A DNA stretch of 25,323 nt from positions 1 through 25,323 of the forward strand of contig CAXKVR010000289.1 in the NCBI GenBank assembly GCA_964058845.1, in the 5' to 3' direction. Under the pieces are notes generated by a model. That model was given only the letters and a program-made list of their open reading frames with translations, ran no database searches and had not been told where the DNA came from. Position numbers and translations under genes: made by a program. Below are positions 19,776-25,323 of this stretch, in pieces. The DNA is from Carex sylvatica (lineage: Eukaryota; Streptophyta; Magnoliopsida; Poales; Cyperaceae). Each line of letters begins with the position of its first letter. Positions within the stretch are counted from its first letter, which is position 1.

Positions 19776-20040
19776 CCGATTTTTTTAATAATAGAAATTA
19801 AATAAATAAAATATCGGAATACGATACTGATTTTAATTTTTGTCGAAATATGAGTAGAACGGGCCGCGTTAACCCGTCCCATGGAACGAGACAGATTACC
19901 CCGTCCCGAAAATACATTTTGATTAACCGTTAATACGATTAAGCGGAAGAAAAAAAAAACGGGCCGAAAAGGGTGGACCAGTCCCGAAAAAAGCAAAAAA
20001 AAAAAAAAAAAAAACAGGACGGGATAATCCAACCTGTCCC
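19776..20040. repeat. Left terminal inverted repeat of the MuDR-type MULE
   Basis: Matches the complement of 23057-23359 through blocks such as 'aattaaataaataaaatatc', 'gattttaatttttgtcgaaa', 'ttaacccgtcccatgg' and 'gtcccgaaaa'. The inner part carries a run of As. The outer half is the better conserved. Confidence 0.92.
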
Positions 20041-20240
20041 ATACTCTTCTTCTAACCCCTTCCTACCAAACACTCTCTCTGTCTGCCTTCGGAGAAAAAA
20101 AAGAAAAAAAAGCGGGTTTCGCTGTCTGCCCCTCCAAAAGAAAAAAAAAGGTGTCGGTGCTAGGATGGAATAGAATAGCCCTCCGGATCCCTCTCCTCTG
20201 CTGCTGCTCTCTCCTCTGTCGCTTCTCTCATTTTTTCCAG
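20041..20240 (+). other. CT-rich, exon-like segment with splice donor
   Basis: Between the left TIR and the AT-rich DNA that follows, the plus strand reads like a host 5' leader. It is pyrimidine- and GC-richer ('ctctcctctgctgctgctct', 'ccctccggatccct') and ends at 'ttttttccag|gtaatttt', a good donor, after which the sequence turns AT-rich like an intron. It does not match the transposase leader at the other end. It could be a captured host fragment (Pack-MULE style) or the start of a second MULE gene, as MuDR itself has two convergent genes. No coding sequence is attached. Confidence 0.3.
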
Positions 20241-20452
20241 GTAATTTTTTTATTTATATAAAATTAAAATAAATTAGTATAGAAATTAATTAATAATAAG
20301 TTTCAATTTAATTTGTTATCTAATTATAGTAAATTTTATTAGTTTGTTAATTGTAATTTAAATGAATTGATAAATTAGAGTTTAGAACAATTAATTTATT
20401 TTTAGACCATTTGATATGATAAAATTAATTTCGTTTACTTTATTTATTTAAA

Positions 20453-22678
20453 TTAGTCCATCGTCATGACTATACGAGCGTGCTTTTTTCTACCTTTCTT
20501 AATTTTATTTTTATCCGGAACAATAGTTAGACCGTCATAACGTGGCCATTCATATTGGTTGGCAAAGCCGTGAAATTGGCCACTCTAAGTTTCGGCAAGT
20601 GTCTTTGCGAAATACAATTAATTTACGAATATATTATGGTTGTATCTCCGGTTTCGACACATGGCAAATACATGAGCACACGGTATACCTGTAAACTGTG
20701 GTTTGACACATGCACATTGTGCTATATTTCCATCACTTATTATGACCTTATACCGGAAAGTTTTTTTTTTATAAGTAAAATTTCCGTCTCGTTTTTTGTA
20801 CACGACCCTCTCATCATTCACCTTGACCTCGTGTTCACCGTGCACACCAAGTGGCATGGAATTCATTTCCAGACACTTTTTTATTCTTTTTGCTAATAGC
20901 TCTTCAACTCGCTCTGACCAAAGTTGTTGACTAGCTAGGCGAGTCATTGCTTTCTCTCGTCTATCCCTAAACCAAGCGAGACACTTATAATATGTGTCTT
21001 CCATGAGTGCCACAACTGGCAATCTCCGGCTATATTTGAATACTGCATTCAACGATTTAGATCCGTTAGTAGTCATAATTTCCCAACGAGCGCCGTTGTC
21101 CATGCATTGAAACACCTTCCATGGTTTAGGGATCTCATTATGATTAGTATCTTGATATTTGCCGACATTATTTAAGTACGCAACTGCATCTGAAATTTTC
21201 TTTCGTAATATTTCGAAGAACTCCTCAAACCTCCGTGGCTTCTTTTTGTTCACAACTATTTTAAATAGGTCACAGAGTTTTTTATTGTGTACTTTCTTCA
21301 TCAAATTCTCGGCAATGTGTTGTGAGCACAATCTGTGAACGCACTCGCCACCATCCTCGTACCAACCACTATATCTATCGGTGAATACTTTCTTGATCCT
21401 TATGTGCCGATCAGAAACAACGCACATGAACTTATTACCAATTACCTCCATACGCAACCACCTTATGAACCATCCCCATGTCTGGAAACTCTCTTCCCCG
21501 ACTAATGCAAAAGCCAGAGGAAGCAACTGGTTCTCAGCATCGTAACCGCACGCTATTAGCAATCTCCCTTGATACTTACCAGAAAGGAAGCATGCATCAA
21601 TACTAATGATTGGCCTGAGATGAGGCACTGCAGCAATGCACGGACCGTAAGCCCACGCAGCTGCCTTAAACAACCTTTCTGTTGGATCTCCCGTGGGTTC
21701 GTGCGCAACTCCATATTTTGTTCCTGGATTATCTCTTTTAATTGCTTCCAACAGTGGAGTGAGAAGGTTGTAAGATTTTTCCCAACTACCGAATAGTTGT
21801 GCGATTGCCAGCTCTCGGCCACGCCACAACTTGTTATATTTGGGAGTGATTCCTTTGTAGACTTTACGGACTAGCCCTTTAACGCTTTTAATGGTTAAGA
21901 CAACATTTTCCCTGATATCTTCTCGTATAACATCGGTGACCATTTCTGCAGTTAATTGTGCATGATCAGTACGAGAAGCATCGGCATGGCATGTATGTGG
22001 TCCTGAAATTGTTCGAATTTTCCACTTAGATGAAAATAATTCCGACTTGGCATACAAACGCCACGTACACCTGGTGTCTTTGCATTTGACTACCATACCA
22101 GTTCTATTGCTCCCCGTAATTTTTACTTTAATATTCTTTCTGATGTGATAATCATTTATTTTCAATCGTAAAGCCTCTTTTGAAGAGAACTCATTACCTA
22201 CAGCAAGTGTATCATGGCGATGTTGGGGCCTACTGAAGAAGTTGACATCTGCGAGTTAAAATGCTGAGGTGTCATTGAAGCTTGCCACAGGGTGACTTAT
22301 ACCACGGTCAGATATGGGAACGAATAACTGCGGTTCCATTTCACCGATGATTGGATCCAACTCAATGTATAAATCAAGAAAAATATACTGGGTTTGGGCA
22401 CGCATACTTTGCATATAAATACCTCTCCAACTCTGATCGCACACGATTTCAATTTTCTCATAATAACGTCGGGCTGTTGTACCAACATTAACCCGTGCAT
22501 GTGCTTTTAGGTTATACTCATTCTCGGAATATCCAAGTTGGCGATAAATTTCACCTTTCACATCATACCAACCGTATTCATCAGTCACACTCAATGAGAA
22601 TCGAGGACTAATACTATACTCCACTCCTTTACGACCGTGTCGTATTTCACCACCAAAATAAATCCTCAGCATCAACAT
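20453..22678 (-). pseudogene. mudrA-like transposase with three in-frame stops
   Basis: From the ATG at 22678 one frame runs 741 codons to TAA at 20453-20455, interrupted only by TAA (22256-22258, codon 141), TAA (20618-20620, codon 687) and TAG (20585-20587, codon 698), with no frameshift. In order: an N-terminal region (MLMLRIYFGG..), the MuDR DNA-binding domain from about codon 160 (VGNEFSSKEALRLK, then CKDTRCTWRLYA and GPHTC), and the MULE catalytic domain. The latter has the first Asp at about codon 361 in 'IISIDACFLSGKYQGRLL', the second at about 423 in VVSDRH, and a C..H pair in 'RLCSQHIAENL'. A SWIM zinc finger follows (C-A-C..C-A-H, codons 655-669). The tail after the last stop still reads like the family's C-terminus (EWPRYDG, IVPDK, KKGRKK), showing that the true gene extended past the stops. 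Related transposases nick the element ends and move it by cut and paste. Confidence 0.93.
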
Positions 22679-22702
22679 GATTAATTATTTTTATAAATTA
22701 AC

Positions 22703-22856
22703 CTACAAAACAATGAATAAATAACATATTATTATTATTACAATAATAAAAACTAATATTAATTAAATTATTTTACAATAGATAAAATGACGCAGCTTAA
22801 AATATAATTAATAAGTTAACGATTTAAAATTCAACTTCGTTATTGAAAATAATTAC
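22703..22856 (-). other. Predicted intron in the transposase 5' leader
   Basis: On the minus strand the CT/GA-rich leader ends 'agttaag|gtaatta'. 154 bp later a T-rich tract ends 'attgttttgtag|gttaat', 24 bases before the ATG at 22678. Donor, pyrimidine tract and acceptor all fit plant rules, and the intron is much more AT-rich than the leader. Leader exon 1 would lie in about 22857-23030. Confidence 0.6.
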
Positions 22857-23056
22857 CTTAACTTCTTCTATCTGTCTAGATCTTCTTTTCTCTCTATGGC
22901 AGATTAACTTCTGTCTCTGTCGGTCTCTCTCGATAGATTTTCTTCTTTCTATCAGTCTCTATTCTGTTTGTCTCTTGAAAATTTTTCTGTCTCTGACTCT
23001 TTCTGACTCTCTCTGACGGACTAAATATGAATTAATATTAATAATTTAATATTTTT

Positions 23057-23359
23057 GGACGGGTCCTCCCATCCCGTCCCCTTTTTCTTTTTCTTTTTTT
23101 TCGGGACGGGTCCACCCTTCCCGGCCCTTTTTTTTTTTTTTTCGTTTTTTTCGGGACGGGTCCACACTTTCCGGCCCATTTTTTTTTTTCCGCTTAATTC
23201 TATTAACGGCTAATTAAAATGCATTTTCGAGATGGGGTAATCTGTCTCGTCCCATGGGACGGGTTAACACCGTCCATTCTACTCATATTTCGACAAAAAT
23301 TAAAATCAGTATCGTCTTCCGATATTTTATTTATTTAATTTTTATTATTAAAAAATCGG
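23057..23359. repeat. Right terminal inverted repeat of the MuDR-type MULE
   Basis: Inverse partner of 19776-20040. It is longer because the subterminal module 'tcgggacgggtccac..ttcccggccc' plus a T-run occurs twice in tandem here (about 23101-23140 and 23150-23190) but once on the left. Confidence 0.92.
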
Positions 23360-23368
23360 ACAAGTGAG

Positions 23369-24108
23369 TGGAGGCAAATAAATGTAAAATAGAAAAGAGT
23401 TCAATTTAATTTCAACATGTGAGTGGACGGTGGACCGCATCGAAATTAATAAAGATAACTTTGCACCGCATATCTTTGCACTATTGTATAAAATAATGAT
23501 AGATTGATTGATAAGTACATATATCATTATATCAAGGATAAAAATAATGATTTCAGATCTACAGTCTACACCAACATGACCCGAGGTAGATCTTAATAAA
23601 GATACTGTCCAGTTAGGGATAAAAACGGTATAGATATTATTTGATTCGTATTAAAAATAAATAAATTTACATGTCGATATTTAATATTTGAATATTTGAA
23701 TATTTGTGTGATTAAAAATACTGATATGATTTTACGTTTTAATTATTTGTATCTGGATAATAAATATATATTATATATTTTCATATATATTATAAAAAGT
23801 TTATGTTATTCATCATTATAATTATAGATAAATATTATGAACTTTAATATTTTCTAATTTTTTTTAATATTATTTTGAATGCAATTTGGTGACATTAAAA
23901 TCACCTCGTCCCAAATGTTCGTAATGTCAGCGTTTGAGTTATGAATGAAAATATTTCTTATTTAAAGACACAAATTTATTTATTTTTTTGATTTAATGTC
24001 ACAAAATTTAAAATTTTATAAAAATAGACTAAATCTTTAGTGTACTCACCGACATTTTTAAAAATACTCAAAGAAAAAAATAAATTATTAAGAATAACAG
24101 AGTTGGAG
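23369..24108. other. No gene seen
   Basis: AT-rich. 23614-23770 ('tagggataaaaacggtatag', then 'ttatttgtatctggataat') looks like another worn copy of the plant 'gtaaacgg' repeat type seen at 18092-18265. Nothing codes. Confidence 0.45.
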
Positions 24109-24230
24109 CTGGAATTTTAAAAATGTCCTAACCGCTCCATTTTTCGGCGGTCTGGAATTAAAATTCCTTACTGCCCCATTTTTCGGCAGTTAGGAATTTT
24201 AATTCCTGACCGCCCCATTTATTGGCGGTC
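24109..24230. repeat. Three tandem hairpin modules upstream of a TATA box
   Basis: Units at 24109-24151, 24152-24190 and 24191-24229 each hold a '(t/g)ggaatt..aattcc' word followed by a stem-loop: 'ccgctccatttttcggcgg', 'ctgccccatttttcggcag' and 'ccgccccatttattggcgg'. The second differs from the others on both sides of its stem (CTGCC/GGCAG against CCGCC/GGCGG), so the pairing is kept while the sequence changes. They end just before the TATA box and look like a cis-regulatory array. Confidence 0.7.
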
Positions 24231-24235
24231 TGGGT

Positions 24236-24244
24236 CTATAAATA
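24236..24244 (+). promoter_or_regulatory. TATA box of a plus-strand transcription unit
   Basis: 'ctataaata' is a textbook plant TATA box. About 30 bases later comes a CT-rich stretch ('gctgtttctctctcatcaca') suitable as a start site (about 24268-24275). It sits directly after the tandem hairpin modules and before a leader with a splice donor. Confidence 0.6.
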
Positions 24245-24269
24245 CCCCCCAACAGCTGTTTCTCTCTCA

Positions 24270-24354
24270 TCACAATTCATTTTCTAAAAATCTCACTCTC
24301 TCTCCTCCCCACCCGAATTTCTCCTCTCTTCTTCTCTCTTCTTCCAATTTGCAA
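24270..24354 (+). other. Predicted non-coding first exon with splice donor
   Basis: A CT-rich leader ('ctcactctctctcctcccca', 'ctcctctcttcttctctctt') has no ATG and ends 'ttgcaa|gtaagt', a near-perfect donor at 24355. The AT-rich repeat tract after it would be intron 1. The coding part lies beyond the window, so the gene, host or transposon, cannot be named. Confidence 0.5.
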
Positions 24355-24439
24355 GTAAGTCCCTATATATTTTTGAAATTTTATTTGTAGTGTAAAAAAA
24401 TTATAGATTAGTCAAATTAAGTTAGTTAGTGCTAATTAG

Positions 24440-24710
24440 TTATAATTAGGATTATTTAATTACGGTACCAATTTAGTGGTAATTAGCGTCAATGTAGGTA
24501 CCAAAAATATTTGAAATTAGTGATAATTATGGTACCAAAGTTAGTTTTAATTTTATTTTGAATTATTTAGTCCAAAATTTGGCTGTAATTAGTATTAATT
24601 AGGGTTAAATAATTAAAGTACCGAATTTAGTAGTAATTAGTGTTAATGTAGGTACCAAATTTAGTTGTACTTAATGATAATTGAGGTACCAAAGTTAGTT
24701 TTAATTTTTA
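24440..24710. repeat. Two copies of a ~154-bp tandem repeat
   Basis: 'aatgtaggtaccaaa' and 'ggtaccaaagttagttttaa' each recur 154 bp later (24491 and 24645; 24531 and 24685), with diverged 'gtaattag' words between. It lies inside the predicted intron. Confidence 0.7.
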
Positions 24711-25323
24711 CCGTAATTAACGTAATTTAGCCTATATTTATCGTAATTATGTTATTTTAGTATATTTTCGCTGGTTTTAGCATATTTTTGCCGTAATTAA
24801 CGTAATTTAGCCTATATTTACCGTAATTATGTTATTTTAGTATATTTTCGCTGATTTTAGCATATTTTAGGCGAATAACATATTTTTTCATTTTAACGCA
24901 TTATAGCATATTTTTACCGAAATTAGCGTATTGTAGCATATTTGAGTATATTTTTATCATAATTAACAAATTTTAGCACATTTTACCGTAATTATTGTAT
25001 TTTAGCATATTTTAGTATATTTTGTCAGAATAACCTTTTTTCATATTAACGTAAGTTAGCCTATTTTTACCGCAATTATATTATTTTAGTATATTTTCGC
25101 TGGTTTTAGCATATTTTAGCCGAATAACATATTTTGTTCATTTTAACGCATTATAGCATATTTTAGCCGAATAACATATTTTGTTCATTTTAACGCATTA
25201 TAGCATATTTTTACCGAAATTAGTGTATTGTAGCATATTTAGTATATTTTTGCTTGGGTCTTCATATTTTGACCGAATAATATTTTTTATTCGTACTAGC
25301 GTAGTTTTGTATTTTTTTTACCT
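24711..25323. repeat. Complex nested tandem repeat tract to window end
   Basis: Several periods are overlaid. An 80-bp unit starts at 24711 and 24791 ('ccgtaattaacgtaatttag'). A perfect 47-bp duplication lies at 25117-25163 and 25164-25210 ('tagccgaataacatatttt'..). A ~250-bp higher-order unit includes 'gtatattttcgctggtttta'. The basic words are 'ttagcatatttt' and 'ccg(t/a)aatta(g/a)cg'. The tract runs off the window and lies within the predicted intron. Confidence 0.75.

Larger units (their letters stand above)
19776..23359 (-). mobile_element. MuDR-type Mutator-like element (MULE), 3,584 bp
   Basis: Long TIRs (19776-20040 and 23057-23359) begin 'ccgattttttt' and are bounded by a perfect 9-bp target-site duplication, 'acaagtgag'. 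Inside is one mudrA-like transposase on the minus strand, with a CT-rich leader and a predicted leader intron near the right TIR. Three stops break the transposase, so the element cannot move by itself, although its ends look usable by a related active copy. Near the left TIR, on the plus strand, is an unrelated CT-rich exon-like segment (20041-20240). The perfect duplication but clearly diverged TIRs suggest an insertion of moderate age. Confidence 0.95.

Noticed and set aside
20555..20896. Plus-strand 113-codon frame
   Set aside because: It is the reverse complement of the transposase 3' region.
1..25323. CRISPR array, operon, riboswitch or phage features
   Set aside because: No regular spacer-repeat pattern, no closely packed genes and no bacterial signals. 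All evidence points to a plant nuclear genome.

Overview
The window looks like nuclear DNA of a flowering plant. It is AT-rich, with one long intact host gene, and that gene belongs to a plant PNGase A-like secreted family. Around it lie transposable elements of typical plant kinds: Mutator-like elements (MULEs) with 9-bp target-site duplications (TSDs), hAT-type elements with 8-bp TSDs, a tRNA-derived SINE, a poly(A) retroposon and fold-back elements. There is also a fragment of an F-box gene of the PP2-B type. The species cannot be named from the sequence.

Layout. 1-1709 is non-coding repeat DNA with two diverged copies of one ~150-bp segment and a chain of hairpins sharing a loop motif. 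2215-2432 is a degenerate MITE. 4180-5635 is a non-autonomous MULE with ~270-bp terminal inverted repeats (TIRs) and a near-perfect 9-bp TSD. 7207-7553 is a 347-bp hAT-type element with a perfect 8-bp TSD. 8272-8389 is a minus-strand SINE between 20-bp direct repeats. 8734-9036 is the F-box relic. 9699-10760 holds two more copies of the repeat signature seen near 440-486. 11640-12694 is a probable hAT-like element. 14395-14820 is a minus-strand poly(A) retroposon with a 14-bp TSD.

15082-16887 (minus) is the only convincing intact host gene, a 601-residue secreted PNGase A-like amidase in one exon. A fold-back MITE (16966-17183) sits 79 bp upstream of its start codon, so it occupies the promoter or leader. 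A second fold-back element covers 17409-17805.

19310-19743 is a 434-bp hAT-type element with an 8-bp TSD. Fifteen bases further on lies the TSD of a 3,584-bp MuDR-type MULE (19776-23359), which has ~265-300-bp TIRs and a perfect 9-bp TSD. Its mudrA-like transposase (minus strand) keeps the MULE catalytic region and SWIM zinc finger but has three in-frame stops. It is therefore a dead but well-preserved element, with a predicted leader intron. From 24109 to the end there are three tandem hairpin repeats, a TATA box, a CT-rich leader with a consensus splice donor, and a long intron-like tract of tandem repeats. This looks like the start of a plus-strand transcription unit whose coding part lies beyond the window.

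The genes do not form a pathway. The interest lies in the layered transposons, the MITE in the PNGase A promoter, the hairpin chains and the promoter-like module at the right edge.
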